Assembly: GCA_031180805.1 (NCBI GenBank)
Contig: JAPSLL010000033.1
Span: 1 to 45,507, forward strand
Reading direction: 5' to 3'
DNA length: 45,507 nucleotides
Source: Bacillus sp. (in: firmicutes)
Lineage (GTDB): Bacteria; Bacillota; Bacilli; Bacillales; Bacillaceae
A model generated the notes under the pieces. The model was not told where the DNA came from. It saw only the letters and a list, made by a program, of their open reading frames with translations, and did not search any database. A program made the position numbers and the translations under genes. Of this stretch, positions 25,108-35,919 are shown one piece after another (position 1 is the first letter of the stretch; every line of letters starts with the position of its first letter).

Positions 25108-25136
25108 TTGCGGTAACAATTCATTTTGATTATAAT
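25108..25136 (+). promoter_or_regulatory. SigmaA promoter for the pheST T-box leader
   Basis: TTGCGG (25108-25113) and TATAAT (25131-25136) are spaced 17 bp. The -35 begins 2 nt after the ysgA stop codon. Confidence 0.7.
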
Positions 25137-25142
25137 AAAATA

Positions 25143-25426
25143 GAAATTACATAAGAATGAAACGTTGACAGAGAATAGTAATTTACCGTTCGTCCAATCA
25201 GGGAGAAATGTCATAGACTGAAAGCATTTCTGGATAGAAGTAAATGAATTCACCTCTCGAGTTGACACTTGGACCGTTAAGGAGAAATTCATTTTTCTTG
25301 AACGTAAAGGTGCTCCGGTTTTTACCGTTATGGAAATGAAGTGAGTCGAATATTTTTTTAAGTTTCGACTAACAAGGGTGGTAACGCGATATCAACTCGT
25401 CCCTTTATTGGGGCGAGTTTTTTATT
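25143..25426 (+). promoter_or_regulatory. T-box leader (phenylalanine)
   Basis: tRNA-sensing antitermination leader. AGGGAGAAATG and GACTG blocks are followed by the specifier TTC (phenylalanine, 25249-25251) in GAATTCACC, the T-box AGGGTGGTAACGCG (25375-25388) and a terminator (25394-25403 with 25410-25419). TGGT in the T-box would match a tRNA with discriminator A, as expected for tRNA-Phe. Confidence 0.93.
25393..25426 (+). terminator. T-box terminator upstream of pheS
   Basis: AACTCGTCCC pairs with GGGGCGAGTT (one G-T pair) and six T follow. The stem is nearly the same as the thrS terminator. Confidence 0.9.
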
Positions 25427-25516
25427 TTGGCAAAAAAGTAGCATATTTACTATCAATTAAAAATGGATGCGATCTTTGCTTTGCTATTTTGAAATCAATT
25501 AAAGGAGGAATTACAG

Positions 25517-26551
25517 ATGCAGGAGCAATTAAAACAGCTTCAACAAGAGGCGCTGGAAAAGATTGAACAGGCGCAGGAATTAAAAGAATTAAATGATATT
25601 CGAGTAGCGTATTTAGGAAAGAAAGGACCTATTACCGAAGTATTACGTGGCATGGGGAAGCTTTCAGCTGAAGAACGTCCTGTCATGGGAGCTTTGGCAA
25701 ATGAAGTTCGTGAAGCAATTGCAACAGCTATTACTAGTAAACAGGAGCATTTAGAGCAAATCGCTGTTGAACAGAAATTAGCTAAGGAAACAATCGATGT
25801 GACGTTACCTGGAAGACCTGTTCGAGTAGGAAACCATCATCCACTTACTGCTGTATTAGAGGAGATTGAAGATTTGTTTCTTGGAATGGGTTATCAAATT
25901 GCAGAAGGTCCTGAGGTTGAAACAGATTATTTTAACTTTGAGGCATTAAATTTGCCAAAGGGACATCCTGCACGTGATATGCAAGATTCATTTTACATTA
26001 CGGAAGAGCTTTTATTGCGTACACACACTTCCCCTGTTCAAGCAAGAACAATGGAGAAACACGAAGGGAAAGGACCAGTTAAAATTATTTGTCCTGGAAA
26101 AGTATACCGTCGTGACAATGATGATGCGACACATTCTCATCAGTTTACACAAATTGAAGGTCTTGTCGTTGATGAAAACATTCGAATGAGTGATTTAAAA
26201 GGAACTCTCGAAGTGTTTGCAAAGAAAATGTTTGGTGAAGAAAGAGAAATTCGCTTACGTCCGAGTTTCTTCCCATTTACAGAGCCTTCAGTTGAAGTAG
26301 ATGTATCATGTTTTTCTTGTGGTGGTAAGGGATGTAATATCTGTAAAGGTACAGGCTGGATTGAAATGCTAGGGGCTGGTATGGTTCATCCAAACGTTCT
26401 GCAAATGGCTGGCTTTGATCCGGAAAAATATAGCGGCTTTGCCTTCGGTATCGGTGCAGAGCGAATTGCGATGTTAAAATACGGTGTCGATGATATCCGT
26501 CATTTTTATACAGATGATGTACGATTCTTAAAACAATTTAAACGAGCTTAA
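25517..26551 (+). CDS. pheS: Phenylalanyl-tRNA synthetase alpha subunit
   Basis: Catalytic subunit of the alpha2-beta2 class II synthetase. The 344-aa length equals B. subtilis PheS. It has an N-terminal coiled-coil region (about 1-85, E/Q/L rich), then class II motif 1 near [17 protein letters not shown], motif 2 ([20 protein letters not shown]) and motif 3 ([16 protein letters not shown]). A CxxC...CxxC segment ([12 protein letters not shown]) is also present. AAAGGAGG lies 6-7 nt before the ATG. It is co-transcribed with pheT, 17 nt downstream, under the Phe T-box. Confidence 0.98.
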   Translation: MQEQLKQLQQEALEKIEQAQELKELNDIRVAYLGKKGPITEVLRGMGKLSAEERPVMGALANEVREAIATAITSKQEHLEQIAVEQKLAKETIDVTLPGRPVRVGNHHPLTAVLEEIEDLFLGMGYQIAEGPEVETDYFNFEALNLPKGHPARDMQDSFYITEELLLRTHTSPVQARTMEKHEGKGPVKIICPGKVYRRDNDDATHSHQFTQIEGLVVDENIRMSDLKGTLEVFAKKMFGEEREIRLRPSFFPFTEPSVEVDVSCFSCGGKGCNICKGTGWIEMLGAGMVHPNVLQMAGFDPEKYSGFAFGIGAERIAMLKYGVDDIRHFYTDDVRFLKQFKRA

Positions 26552-26568
26552 TAAGGGAGGCTTTCTTC

Positions 26569-28983
26569 ATGTTTGTTTCATATAAATGGTTATCGGAGTA
26601 TGTTGATTTATCGGGCATAACACCGGAAGAATTAGCAGAAAAAATTACGAGAAGTGGTATAGAAGTAGAAGGTGTAGAGGTTTTAAACGAAGGATTAAAT
26701 GGTGTAAAAGTCGGCTATGTTGTTGAAAAGGAACAGCATCCAGATGCAGACAAATTAAATAAATGCCAGGTTGATCTCGGAGACGGAGAAGTTGTCCAAA
26801 TCATTTGTGGTGCGAAAAATGTTGATAAAGGACAAAAGGTTGCTGTTGCAACAGTTGGGGCTGTTTTACCAGGGAATTTTAAAATTAAGAAGGCAAAGCT
26901 TCGTGGAGAAGTCTCAAACGGTATGATTTGCTCGCTACAAGAGTTGGGGATTGAATCGAAGCTTGTTGCGAAGGAATATTCAGAAGGTATTTTTGTTTTT
27001 CCAAACGATGTAGAAGTTGGTCTTGATGCGCTAGAACAATTAGGCTTAGATGATGCGATTTTGGAATTAGGCTTAACTCCAAACCGTTCTGACGCATTAA
27101 GCATGCTTGGTGTAGCTCATGAAGTAGCAGCAATATTAGGTAGAGAAGTGAAATATCCTGAAATAGCTTATGAAAGTATTTCTGAAAAAGCAGAAGCAGC
27201 TGTAACTATTCATGTTGAAGCAACGGATGATAATCCATTATATGTTGCTAAAGTAATCAAAAATGTAACGATTGCTCCTTCACCATTGTGGATGCAATCC
27301 CGTCTAATGGCTGCGGGAATTCGCCCACATAATAATGTAGTTGATATTACAAATTTAGTTTTACTTGAATATGGTCAACCATTACATGCATTTGATTACG
27401 ACCGATTCGGTTCGAAGGAAATTTTAGTTCGTCGTGCACATGAAGGGGAGAAAATTGTTACATTAGATGATCAGGAAAGAACTTTATCAACTAATCATTT
27501 AGTGATAACAAATGGAAAAGAACCAGTAGCATTAGCAGGTGTTATGGGTGGTGCAAATTCAGAGGTTCAATCTGATACAAAGACGGTTTTATTAGAGTCT
27601 GCACTATTTAATGGGCAAACGATACGAACTGCATCAAAGGATCACGGTTTGCGCAGTGAGGCAAGTGCTCGCTTTGAAAAGGGAGTTGATCCGAATCGTG
27701 TGCATGCTGCGGCTGAAAGAGCAGCTGCGTTAATTGTATTATATGCAGGAGGAGAAGTACTTGAAGGAACTGTTGAGGTTCAATCTAAATCGTTTGAACC
27801 AGCAGTCGTACAAACAACAGTGAGTAAGGTGAATCGTCTTCTAGGTATGAATATTTCTGGAGAAGAAATGAAAGATATTTTAGACAGACTCCAATTTGGT
27901 GTTGTTCTAGATAATGACACGTTAACTGTAACTGTTCCAACTCGTCGTGGAGATATTACGATTGAGGAAGATCTTGTTGAAGAGATTGCTCGTTTATATG
28001 GATATGATAACATTCCAACAACATTACCAATTGGGCAAGCTTATCCTGGTAAATTAACAGACTATCAACAAAAACGTCGCAAGGTCCGTAGATATCTTGA
28101 AGGTACTGGTTTATATCAAGCAATTACCTATTCTCTAACGAGTGAAGAAAAAGCATCTAAGTATGCATTAGAACACTCGGAATTAATCAAATTAGCTCTT
28201 CCGATGAGTGAGGAGCGCAGTGTTCTTCGCTTAAGCTTACTTCCGCATTTATTAGATGCATTAAAGTATAATCTTGCTAGACAAATTGACCAAGTCGCAT
28301 TATTTGAAATAGGTTCTGTTTTCCTTTCGCAAGGGACGGCAAAACAACCACTTGAAAAAGAAAGATTAGCAGGTGCGATAACAGGACTATGGCATTCACA
28401 TTTGTGGCAAGCAGAGAAAAAGCCTGTTGATTTTTATGTAATAAAAGGAATTCTTGAAGGTCTATTTGATGTGTTAGGATTAACTAGTCAAATCCAATTC
28501 AAACAGGTGAAACGTGAAGGGATGCATCCTGGGCGTACGGCGGAAATTTTATTAGCTGGAAAATTTATTGGATTTGTCGGACAGGTTCATCCAACAGTTC
28601 AAAAGGAAATGGATTTAACAGAAACATATGTGTTTGAGTTATCTTTAGTTGATTTATTAAGCTACAATGTGGAAGAGACTCAGTTTGAGGTGATTCCAAG
28701 ATATCCATCTATAACAAGAGATATTGCATTAGTAGTTAATAAAGATACAGTTGCAGGGGATATTGAACAGGCCATTACAGAAGCCGGTGGTAAAATGCTC
28801 AAGGAAGTTGTCGTTTTCGACCTTTATGAAGGTGACAAACTTGAAGAAGGAAAGAAATCAGTAGCATTTTCTCTTCGCTATTTTGACCCAGAACGTACAC
28901 TTACAGATGAAGATGTAACGAAAGCTCATAATAAAGTATTAAAAGCAGTTGAAGAAAAATTTGGTGCAACATTAAGAGGGTAA
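26569..28983 (+). CDS. pheT: Phenylalanyl-tRNA synthetase beta subunit
   Basis: The 804-aa beta subunit carries the EMAP/tRNA-binding domain (about 40-150), the B3/B4 editing domain with [11 protein letters not shown] and VMGG motifs, B5, a degenerate class II core, and a C-terminal FDX-ACB anticodon-binding domain ([14 protein letters not shown] to the end). Length agrees with B. subtilis PheT. A GGGAGG ribosome binding site lies in the short pheS-pheT gap. Followed by a terminator. Confidence 0.98.
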   Translation: MFVSYKWLSEYVDLSGITPEELAEKITRSGIEVEGVEVLNEGLNGVKVGYVVEKEQHPDADKLNKCQVDLGDGEVVQIICGAKNVDKGQKVAVATVGAVLPGNFKIKKAKLRGEVSNGMICSLQELGIESKLVAKEYSEGIFVFPNDVEVGLDALEQLGLDDAILELGLTPNRSDALSMLGVAHEVAAILGREVKYPEIAYESISEKAEAAVTIHVEATDDNPLYVAKVIKNVTIAPSPLWMQSRLMAAGIRPHNNVVDITNLVLLEYGQPLHAFDYDRFGSKEILVRRAHEGEKIVTLDDQERTLSTNHLVITNGKEPVALAGVMGGANSEVQSDTKTVLLESALFNGQTIRTASKDHGLRSEASARFEKGVDPNRVHAAAERAAALIVLYAGGEVLEGTVEVQSKSFEPAVVQTTVSKVNRLLGMNISGEEMKDILDRLQFGVVLDNDTLTVTVPTRRGDITIEEDLVEEIARLYGYDNIPTTLPIGQAYPGKLTDYQQKRRKVRRYLEGTGLYQAITYSLTSEEKASKYALEHSELIKLALPMSEERSVLRLSLLPHLLDALKYNLARQIDQVALFEIGSVFLSQGTAKQPLEKERLAGAITGLWHSHLWQAEKKPVDFYVIKGILEGLFDVLGLTSQIQFKQVKREGMHPGRTAEILLAGKFIGFVGQVHPTVQKEMDLTETYVFELSLVDLLSYNVEETQFEVIPRYPSITRDIALVVNKDTVAGDIEQAITEAGGKMLKEVVVFDLYEGDKLEEGKKSVAFSLRYFDPERTLTDEDVTKAHNKVLKAVEEKFGATLRG

Positions 28984-28997
28984 TTAGAAATAAAACA

Positions 28998-29046
28998 AGA
29001 GGTTTCGCATGAGGATTTACTCCTTTTGTGATAACCTCTTTTTAAT
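28998..29046. terminator. Terminator between pheT and rnhC
   Basis: AGAGGTT (28998-29004) pairs with AACCTCT (29033-29039), with further pairing in the 28-nt interior; TTTTT follows for pheT. On the other strand the U run is weaker but may stop rnhC. Confidence 0.7.
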
Positions 29047-29049
29047 AAT

Positions 29050-29988
29050 TCACATCTTAGCCAATTTTCTTGCTTTCTCCGTATTGGCAAAGTGTTTCTT
29101 TGTGATAGATTCTAAAAATTGTTGGCCATTTGTCTTTAAAATCTTTGCTGCAGCAAGATCAACCTGTGAGCCGGCACCTTTTGGGATATAAATCCCCGCC
29201 ATTTTAGACAATCGCTCAAATTCTTTGAGAAAAGAATATCTTGCAATAATGGAAGCAGCAGCAACTGATAAATGGACACCCTCTGCTTTAGTTGAAAAAT
29301 AGATATTTTCTTTGCTGATATGTTTTCCTTTTAAATAATTGAAATACACCCCAGGTTCAGCAAATTGATCGATTAAAATCCCATCAGGTTTTTCAGGTGT
29401 TATTTTCTCAAGTAAGTGATTTATCGCTTGATTGTGCAATAATGCTTTCATCTTACCTTGTGACATTCCCTGCTGTTGTAACTGATTGTATTTCTCGTTA
29501 TGAAGAATTAACAGGCTGTAGGGAATGGAATGAATTAAATCCTTTGCAATCCCAACAATCTGTGGATCCTTTAAGTTTTTTGAATCTCTTACTCCGAGTT
29601 CTTTTAGTAAAGGAATTTGTTCCTTTTTTACATAAGCAGCAACTACAGTAATTGGTCCAAAGAAATCTCCAGTCCCTACTTCGTCTGATCCGATAATCGA
29701 TTGATCGAAAATATTGCTCGGGGGCTGGTATCTTGCTGGTGTTTTGCTAAGATTTGGCGCAGATATCTTTGCCTTTTTTTCTAATTGCTCTCCCCATTTG
29801 GCACTTTCGAGCTCAGCATTTTTTCCTTGAAATAATACTTTTCCGGATTTGTAAGCAGTTAACGTACAGCCATTTACTTTTGCTGAAAAAATGGCTCCTT
29901 GTGGTGTTTTTTCAGTTTTATTTGCAGAATAATGAGTTTCCATTTGTTTTATAATTGAGCCATTTACTTGTATTACTGATTGGGCCAT
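29050..29988 (-). CDS. rnhC: Ribonuclease HIII
   Basis: Removes RNA from RNA-DNA hybrids. The 312-aa protein has the RNase HIII-specific N-terminal substrate-binding domain (about 1-90, with TAYKSGKVLFQGKNA) and the type 2 RNase H fold with active-site acids in IGSDEVGTGDFFGP, VRDSKNL and LIDQFAEP. The frame is open from an ATG at 30000, but that codon directly abuts the AAAGG site. ATG 29988 is 11 nt from it and MAQSVIQVN lines up with B. subtilis RnhC, so it is preferred. It diverges from zapA. Confidence 0.95.
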   Translation of the reverse strand: MAQSVIQVNGSIIKQMETHYSANKTEKTPQGAIFSAKVNGCTLTAYKSGKVLFQGKNAELESAKWGEQLEKKAKISAPNLSKTPARYQPPSNIFDQSIIGSDEVGTGDFFGPITVVAAYVKKEQIPLLKELGVRDSKNLKDPQIVGIAKDLIHSIPYSLLILHNEKYNQLQQQGMSQGKMKALLHNQAINHLLEKITPEKPDGILIDQFAEPGVYFNYLKGKHISKENIYFSTKAEGVHLSVAAASIIARYSFLKEFERLSKMAGIYIPKGAGSQVDLAAAKILKTNGQQFLESITKKHFANTEKARKLAKM

Positions 29989-30185
29989 ACATAAAAACAT
30001 CCTTTCACATAATAGCTTAACAATTTTATGTCATATAGGTAGTTTTACCTGGTTTTTCCATATTGTTATGTAGATAACTTTATTATCCGATTATCATTGT
30101 AAGCTCCTTATCTGAATTTCTTTCCATATCGTTAAGTCTCATGGTATGATAAGGAATAGGATTTGCAGAAATGGAGGATTTATCG

Positions 30186-30443
30186 TTGTCAAATCGCCCA
30201 AAAACGAAAACGACAGTAGATATATATGGTCAACAATATTCAATAATCGGTTCTGAAAGCACAAGCCATATTAGAGCCGTTGCTTCTATAGTAGATGATA
30301 AAATGAGAGAGATAAATAGTATGAACCCTTCTCTTGATATAAATAAACTAGCCGTCTTAACAGCCGTAAATGTTGTCCACGAATATTTAAAGTTAAAAGA
30401 AGATTATGAAAAGCTAGAGAAACAATTATTAGAAAAGGATTGA
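30186..30443 (+). CDS. zapA: Cell division protein ZapA
   Basis: Small FtsZ-ring stabiliser that bundles FtsZ filaments. The 85-aa protein (same length as B. subtilis ZapA/YshA) has the ZapA fold start [18 protein letters not shown] and a C-terminal coiled coil ([16 protein letters not shown]). An ATG at 30171 is in frame, but GGAGG at 30173-30177 sits inside it and is 8 nt ahead of the TTG at 30186, which is therefore the start. TATGAT (30145-30150) may be its -10. It is followed 9 nt later by cvpA. Confidence 0.94.
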   Translation: MSNRPKTKTTVDIYGQQYSIIGSESTSHIRAVASIVDDKMREINSMNPSLDINKLAVLTAVNVVHEYLKLKEDYEKLEKQLLEKD

Positions 30444-30452
30444 AGCTAAGAA

Positions 30453-30992
30453 ATGCTTGATTTAGTATTATTAATTATTTTTATATTTGGGATACTGGTC
30501 GGCTTAAAACGCGGTTTTATCCTTCAATTTGTTCACCTAACGGGATTTATTGTAGCATATATTGTAGCATATCAATATTTTGATGACTTTGCACCAAAAT
30601 TAAAGCTGTGGGTCCCTTATCCCATGTCAAATGATGGTCCAGTTATACTTTCCTTATTAAAAGGTGAAGATTTAGAGGGTGCTTATTATCGTGCAGTTGC
30701 CTTTGTGATCTTATTTATTGGAACAAAAATCGTTATGCAAATTATCGGTTCGATGTTGGACTTTGTTGCATTATTACCAATATTAAAGCAATTAAATCGT
30801 TGGGCTGGGTCAATATTAGGCTTTTTGGAATCATATTTAGTTGTTTTTATTTTACTATTTATCGGTGCACTCCTTCCAGTCGAACAACTTCAGCAATTAT
30901 TAGATCAATCGATACTTGCAGACCTTATTGTCAATCATACACCTTATTTTTCAGATAAGGTAAATGAGCTTTGGATACAGTATATGTCATAA
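30453..30992 (+). CDS. yshB: CvpA-family membrane protein YshB
   Basis: A 179-aa inner-membrane protein of the CvpA family (colicin V production protein relatives; the Bacillus function is not defined). Four hydrophobic helices lie near 2-19, 25-42, 75-95 and 112-137, with the family motif GLKRGFILQ after helix 1. The ribosome binding site is weak (GAAGCTAAG), and the start is 9 nt after the zapA stop, so translation is probably coupled. The zapA-cvpA order is as in B. subtilis. A terminator overlaps its stop. Confidence 0.9.
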   Translation: MLDLVLLIIFIFGILVGLKRGFILQFVHLTGFIVAYIVAYQYFDDFAPKLKLWVPYPMSNDGPVILSLLKGEDLEGAYYRAVAFVILFIGTKIVMQIIGSMLDFVALLPILKQLNRWAGSILGFLESYLVVFILLFIGALLPVEQLQQLLDQSILADLIVNHTPYFSDKVNELWIQYMS

Positions 30993-31018
30993 ACTTCTCT
31001 CAAATGGGAAGTTTTTTT
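30991..31018 (+). terminator. Terminator after zapA-yshB
   Basis: AACTTCTC pairs with GGGAAGTT (one G-T pair) around a 6-nt loop, followed by seven T. Its left arm overlaps the yshB stop codon. Confidence 0.85.
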
Positions 31019-31124
31019 GTCGTGATTTATTTCTCTAATTGAATTTTGAAGGCAATTTAATAATACATGTATTTATTGTACTTTTTCTCTGTTTATTAGT
31101 ATCATTTTTATCGAGGTGAAAAGA

Positions 31125-32846
31125 GTGGATATTCATAAAAAAGATGTTATTCGTTTATTAGAAAAAATCGCAGTATTAATGGAACTTAAAGGAGAAAATC
31201 CGTTCAAAATATCAGCTTTTAGAAAAGCAGCAAATGCTCTTGAAACAGATGATCGTAGCCTTGCTCTTATCGATGATTACACAACGATATCGGGTATTGG
31301 TAAAGGAACTTCTGCTGTAATAAAGGAATATATAGAAACAGGAAAATCTGAAGTATTGAGACAATTAGAGGAAGAGGTGCCGCAAGGACTGCTTCCGATG
31401 TTAAAGCTTCAAGGATTAGGTGGCAAGAAAATTGCTAAGCTGTATAAAGAGTTACAAATTGATAGCATTGAAGCGTTAAAGCAAGCGTGTATTGATAATA
31501 AGATCCAGTCATTGGCGGGCTTTGGGAAAAAATCTGAAGAGAAAATCCTAGCAGCTATTGAAGAACTTGGTAATCGTCCTGATCGTCTACCGCTTGCATT
31601 TATGCTTCCAATTGCAAATGAAATTGAAGATTATTTACGAAAATGTGAAGGGATTGAAAGTTTTTCTCGTGCTGGTAGTCTTCGCAGAATGAGAGAAACT
31701 GTGAAGGATTTGGACTTTATTATTGCAACAAATGAACCAGAAAAGGTCCGTCAACAGCTATTAGAAACTCCAAAGCTATCTGATGTAATAGCAAGCGGTG
31801 ATACGAAGGTCTCAATTCAGCTTAATTACGATTATGAGGTAAGCGTAGATTTTCGGCTAGTTAAACCAGCTGAATTTGCAACAACCTTACATCACTTTAC
31901 AGGTTCAAAGGATCATAACGTAAGAATGAGACAGCTCGCAAAAGAGCGTGGTGAAAAAATAAGTGAATATGGTGTTGAAAATATTGAAACAGGAGAAATA
32001 AAAACTTTTGAAACCGAAGCAGACTTTTATTCGTATTTTAGTTTGCCGCATTTTTCTCCGGAAATAAGAGAGGATGGAACAGAGGTTGATACATTTCACC
32101 ATGAAAATAAACTGATACAGCTAGAGGATATAAAGGGAGATTTGCATATGCATACGACTTGGAGTGATGGTGCATATACGATTAAAGAAATGGTAGAAGC
32201 TTGTCGTGAAAAGGGATATCGCTATATTGCAATTACAGACCATTCTCAATATTTGAAGGTAGCAAATGGGCTAACACCTGAACGTTTACGGGCACAACGA
32301 GATGAAATTCGAGAATTAAATAAACAATATGATGATATTACGATATTAGCTGGAGTGGAAATGGATATATTACCTGATGGTTCACTTGATTATGATGATG
32401 AACTTTTAAGTGAAATGGATATCGTTATTGCTTCAATTCATTCGAGTTTTTCACAATCTCAGGATGTTATTATGAGTCGATTGAAAGCAGCACTTAATAA
32501 TCGCCATGTAGACATTATTGCACATCCTACCGGTCGATTAATAGGCAGAAGAAATGGTTATGATGTCGATATTGATATGTTAATTGAATTGGCAAAGGAA
32601 ACAGATACTGCCTTGGAATTAAACGCGAATCCTCACCGATTGGACTTAAATGCAGAACATTTAAAGAAAGCACAGGCTGCAGGTGTTAAACTTGTTATTA
32701 ATACAGATGCTCACAATAAAGAAATGTTGATGGATATGGCAATTGGAGTTTCAACAGCCAAAAAAGGCTGGGTCGAGAAAGATAATGTTATCAATGCGTG
32801 GGATTTAGACAAGCTTTCTGCATTTTTACAGCGTCATAATCGATAA
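31125..32846 (+). CDS. polX: DNA polymerase/3'-5' exonuclease PolX
   Basis: Family X repair polymerase with a C-terminal PHP phosphoesterase/exonuclease domain. The 573-aa protein has the 8-kDa helix-hairpin-helix region (SGIGKGT, GLGGKKIAKLYKEL, GFGKKSEEKI) and a nucleotidyl transferase motif AGSLRRMRETVKDLDFII with the catalytic DxD. The PHP metal motifs are GDLHMHTTWSDG, ITDHSQY, GVEMDI, IASIHS, IAHPTGR and NTDAHN. GAGGTGA (31112-31118) fits the GTG at 31125 better than the GTG at 31116, which lies inside it, and the residues then match the N-terminus of B. subtilis PolX. mutS2 follows 69 nt later. Confidence 0.95.
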   Translation: MDIHKKDVIRLLEKIAVLMELKGENPFKISAFRKAANALETDDRSLALIDDYTTISGIGKGTSAVIKEYIETGKSEVLRQLEEEVPQGLLPMLKLQGLGGKKIAKLYKELQIDSIEALKQACIDNKIQSLAGFGKKSEEKILAAIEELGNRPDRLPLAFMLPIANEIEDYLRKCEGIESFSRAGSLRRMRETVKDLDFIIATNEPEKVRQQLLETPKLSDVIASGDTKVSIQLNYDYEVSVDFRLVKPAEFATTLHHFTGSKDHNVRMRQLAKERGEKISEYGVENIETGEIKTFETEADFYSYFSLPHFSPEIREDGTEVDTFHHENKLIQLEDIKGDLHMHTTWSDGAYTIKEMVEACREKGYRYIAITDHSQYLKVANGLTPERLRAQRDEIRELNKQYDDITILAGVEMDILPDGSLDYDDELLSEMDIVIASIHSSFSQSQDVIMSRLKAALNNRHVDIIAHPTGRLIGRRNGYDVDIDMLIELAKETDTALELNANPHRLDLNAEHLKKAQAAGVKLVINTDAHNKEMLMDMAIGVSTAKKGWVEKDNVINAWDLDKLSAFLQRHNR

Positions 32847-32915
32847 ATTTAAAGAAAAGGACCAACTGAAACGCTAATTAGAGAAGCGCTTTCGTATATT
32901 AGGAGGTTTTCCACT

Positions 32916-35279
32916 TTGCAAGAAAAAGCATTACATGTATTAGAATTTGATAAAGTAAAAGAACAACTTATCAAACATACATCTTCTTCATTAGGAAAGG
33001 AAAAAGTGAAGGCATTATTCCCTTCAAGTCAATATGAAGAAGTTGTTAAACTTCAAGAGCAAACTGATGAAGCCGCTAAGGTATTACGTTTAAAGGGAAA
33101 TATTCCACTTGGCGGTTTAGTTGATGTTAGACAAACAGTAAAGCGTGCAAAAATAGGTGGGTTATTAAGTGCAACAGAATTAAATGAAGTATCTGGCACC
33201 TTATATGCGACGAAAAATATGAAACGTTTTATTGAAAAAATGGTAGAAGAAGGGATTGAATTACATCATCTACCAGACTTAGCTGAAAAAATGGTTGTAT
33301 TGCAGGAATTAGAACGAAATATTACGCAATGTATCGATGACAATGGTACAGTTCTAGATAATGCAAGTGAAGCATTAAAAGGAATCCGACAACAGCTGAG
33401 AACAACAGAAGCGAGAGTTAGGGACAAGTTAGAGTCGATGATTCGTTCTTCTTCGGCAACAAAAATGCTTTCAGATGCAATTATTACAATTCGAAATGAC
33501 CGATTTGTTTTACCAGTTAAACAAGAATATCGTGCATCATATGGTGGAATCGTTCATGACCAATCGAGCTCAGGTGCGACGCTTTTTATTGAGCCTCAGG
33601 TAATCGTTGATTTAAATAATACACTTCAACAAGTAAAAGCAAAAGAAAAGATCGAGATAGAGAGAATTTTGAGAATGCTGTCCGACCAGGTTGCTGAAAT
33701 TAGTGAGGATATTCTCCAAAATGTATACTGCCTAGGTGAAATGGATTTTATGTTTACAAAGGCGCGTTATGCGAAGGAAATTAAAGGGATTAAACCAAGC
33801 GTAAATAATGATGGAATAATTCGGATGTATAAAGCGAGACATCCACTTTTACCAATTGATGAGGTAGTCCCAAACGATATAGAGCTTGGAACAGACTTTA
33901 CAACGATCGTTATAACTGGGCCTAATACAGGTGGGAAAACAGTAGCATTAAAGACATTAGGATTGTGTACGTTAATGGCACAAGCGGGACTACAAATTCC
34001 TGCCTTAGAGGAATCCGAAATTGCAGTATTTAATGCTGTTTATGCAGATATAGGCGATGAGCAATCAATTGAACAAAGTTTAAGTACGTTTTCGTCCCAT
34101 ATGGTCAATATCGTTGACATACTGGATAAAGTGGATCATAAAAGCTTAGTGCTTTTCGATGAGTTAGGGGCAGGAACAGATCCTCAAGAGGGAGCAGCAC
34201 TTGCAATTTCGATTCTTGATGAAGTTTATAATCGGGGTGCAAGAGTTGTTGCGACTACTCATTATCCAGAGCTTAAAGCATATGGATATAATAGAAGCGG
34301 TGTAATTAATGCAAGTGTCGAATTTGATATTACAACTTTAAGTCCAACATATAAATTATTAATCGGAGTTCCTGGACGAAGCAATGCATTTGAGATATCA
34401 AAAAGATTAGGACTTCAAGAACGAGTCATAAAGATGGCAAAATCGCAAATGAGTGATGAACGAAACGAGGTCGACACGATGATTGCCTCGTTAGAAACAA
34501 GTAAAAAATCGGCAGAGCAAGAAATGATTGAGGCTGGAAAAATACGTAAAGAAGCTGAGAAGCTGCATAAGGAGTTACAGCAGCAAATTATTGCTTTTAA
34601 TGAGCAAAGAGATTCATTATTTGAAAAAGCCGAACGTGAGGCAGAGCAAAAACTAGAGGCTGCAAGAAAAGAAGCTGAGGCTATTATTCAAGAGTTAAGA
34701 AGCATGAGAAAACATCAGCATGCACAAATAAAAGAGCATGAGCTTATTGAGGCTAGAAAACGTCTAGAAGGCGCAGTCCCTGTTTTTGAAAAGAGTAAGA
34801 AGGATGAGAAAAAAGAACCAACGAAGCAACATAGCTTTTTACCAGGTGACGAAGTTAAGGTCATTAGCTTTGATCAAAAAGGCCATTTAATTGAAAAAGT
34901 AAGTGACAATGAATGGCAAGTACAAATGGGGATTATGAAAATGAAGGTAAAAGAAAAAGATCTTCTCTATATAAAACGAGCTAAACAAGAAGTCCAAGAA
35001 AAACCATTAGCTACAGTTAAAGGGAAGGATTATCATGTCTCTTTAGAATTAGATTTGCGTGGGGAGCGCTATGAAAGTGCGTTATTAAAGGTTGAAAAAT
35101 ACTTGGATGATGCTGTGCTAGCTGGGTATCCTAGAGTATCAATTATACATGGTAAAGGAACAGGAGCACTAAGAACAGGTGTAAAGGAATTGCTGAAAAA
35201 CCATCGTAGTGTTAAAAGCACTCGCTATGGAGAAGCAGGAGAAGGCGGAAATGGTGTAACGATTGTCGAACTCAAATAG
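32916..35279 (+). CDS. mutS2: MutS2 (DNA recombination / ribosome rescue ATPase)
   Basis: MutS-like ATPase with a C-terminal Smr domain; Bacillus MutS2 has been linked to recombination and to splitting of collided ribosomes. The 787-aa protein has the core lever and clamp region (about 1-310), Walker A GPNTGGKT near 333, Walker [12 protein letters not shown] and the ATPase His in [10 protein letters not shown] long coiled coil (about 510-635), a KOW-like stretch ([10 protein letters not shown]) and the Smr nuclease domain follow, with [12 protein letters not shown] and [14 protein letters not shown] start, 9 nt after AGGAGG. Length matches B. subtilis (785). Confidence 0.97.
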   Translation: MQEKALHVLEFDKVKEQLIKHTSSSLGKEKVKALFPSSQYEEVVKLQEQTDEAAKVLRLKGNIPLGGLVDVRQTVKRAKIGGLLSATELNEVSGTLYATKNMKRFIEKMVEEGIELHHLPDLAEKMVVLQELERNITQCIDDNGTVLDNASEALKGIRQQLRTTEARVRDKLESMIRSSSATKMLSDAIITIRNDRFVLPVKQEYRASYGGIVHDQSSSGATLFIEPQVIVDLNNTLQQVKAKEKIEIERILRMLSDQVAEISEDILQNVYCLGEMDFMFTKARYAKEIKGIKPSVNNDGIIRMYKARHPLLPIDEVVPNDIELGTDFTTIVITGPNTGGKTVALKTLGLCTLMAQAGLQIPALEESEIAVFNAVYADIGDEQSIEQSLSTFSSHMVNIVDILDKVDHKSLVLFDELGAGTDPQEGAALAISILDEVYNRGARVVATTHYPELKAYGYNRSGVINASVEFDITTLSPTYKLLIGVPGRSNAFEISKRLGLQERVIKMAKSQMSDERNEVDTMIASLETSKKSAEQEMIEAGKIRKEAEKLHKELQQQIIAFNEQRDSLFEKAEREAEQKLEAARKEAEAIIQELRSMRKHQHAQIKEHELIEARKRLEGAVPVFEKSKKDEKKEPTKQHSFLPGDEVKVISFDQKGHLIEKVSDNEWQVQMGIMKMKVKEKDLLYIKRAKQEVQEKPLATVKGKDYHVSLELDLRGERYESALLKVEKYLDDAVLAGYPRVSIIHGKGTGALRTGVKELLKNHRSVKSTRYGEAGEGGNGVTIVELK

Positions 35280-35294
35280 TGGGGAGAAGATAAG

Positions 35295-35699
35295 ATGAGT
35301 AACTTTTGGGAAAATGAATTAGTTGAAACAGCTGCCTATTATAGTGTTGTTGTTCTGTGTATTATCCTATTTTTAGCCGTTTTTGAACTTGTGACATCTT
35401 ATAAAAATTGGGAAGAAATTCAAAATGGGAATTTTGCTGTAGCGATGGCAACCGGAGGGAAAATCTTTGGGATTGCCAATATATTTAGATTTTCAATTGC
35501 TCAACATGATAGTTTATTACAAATGATCGGGTCTGGTTGCTTTGGCTTTATACTATTGTTATTAGGATATTTTATCTTTGAATTTATGACGCCTAAATTC
35601 AATATAGACAAAGAGATTAAAAATGACAATCGTGCGGTTGGATTTGTTTCACTCGTGATATCAGTCGGTCTTTCATTTGTCATTGGAGCGGGGATATAA
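35295..35699 (+). CDS. yshE: DUF350 membrane protein YshE
   Basis: A 134-aa membrane protein of the DUF350 family, located right after mutS2 as in B. subtilis. Four hydrophobic helices are seen (about 14-33, 45-62, 76-95, 113-132). The second and third contain Gly-rich stretches (ATGGKIFG, GSGCFGFILLLLG) and a charged loop (KFNIDKEIKNDNRA) links the last two. GGGGAG ahead of the ATG is the ribosome binding site. Its stop codon overlaps the AAGGAG of the next small ORF, implying coupled expression. Function unknown. Confidence 0.88.
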   Translation: MSNFWENELVETAAYYSVVVLCIILFLAVFELVTSYKNWEEIQNGNFAVAMATGGKIFGIANIFRFSIAQHDSLLQMIGSGCFGFILLLLGYFIFEFMTPKFNIDKEIKNDNRAVGFVSLVISVGLSFVIGAGI

Positions 35700-35711
35700 G
35701 GAGATTGGGAA

Positions 35712-35792
35712 ATGGAAACATTAGCGAAGGTTATGTTTGTGATAAGTGGATTATTTATTATCATTGGAATTATCTATTTAGTATTTTTCTAA
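35712..35792 (+). CDS. Single-helix membrane microprotein (26 aa)
   Basis: A 26-codon ORF beginning METLAKVMFV, the rest almost wholly hydrophobic (I, L, V, F, G), so a single membrane helix from about residue 7 to 26. It is directly downstream of yshE: the AAGGAGA ribosome binding site (35698-35704) starts inside the yshE stop codon and is 7 nt from the ATG. A terminator starts 25 nt after the stop. I do not recognise a family. The organisation suggests a partner of the DUF350 membrane protein. Confidence 0.7.
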   Translation: METLAKVMFVISGLFIIIGIIYLVFF

Positions 35793-35816
35793 AATCAAAA
35801 AAATATAGATGATTTT

Positions 35817-35847
35817 GGCTTGACATCAAGTATGTCAGGCCTTTTTC
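35817..35847 (+). terminator. Terminator of the polX-mutS2-yshE unit
   Basis: GGCTTGACAT (35817-35826) pairs with ATGTCAGGCC (35832-35841; one G-T pair), followed by five T. Confidence 0.9.
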
Positions 35848-35890
35848 GTTATTTCTAAATTTATCTGCTGCTATTTCAGCTTTTTTAATA

Positions 35891-35919
35891 TTTCTGAAAA
35901 TAAAAAAGTCTGCTATACT
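35891..35919 (+). promoter_or_regulatory. Extended -10 promoter upstream of lcfA
   Basis: TGCTATACT (35911-35919) is an extended -10, with a weak TTTCTG at -35 (17-bp spacing). The resulting leader of about 150 nt holds no FadR-type TGAATGA repeat and no terminator. Confidence 0.45.

Noticed and set aside
25378-25566. 62-codon ORF upstream of pheS
   Set aside because: It starts inside the T-box motif, crosses the terminator and overlaps pheS in another frame.
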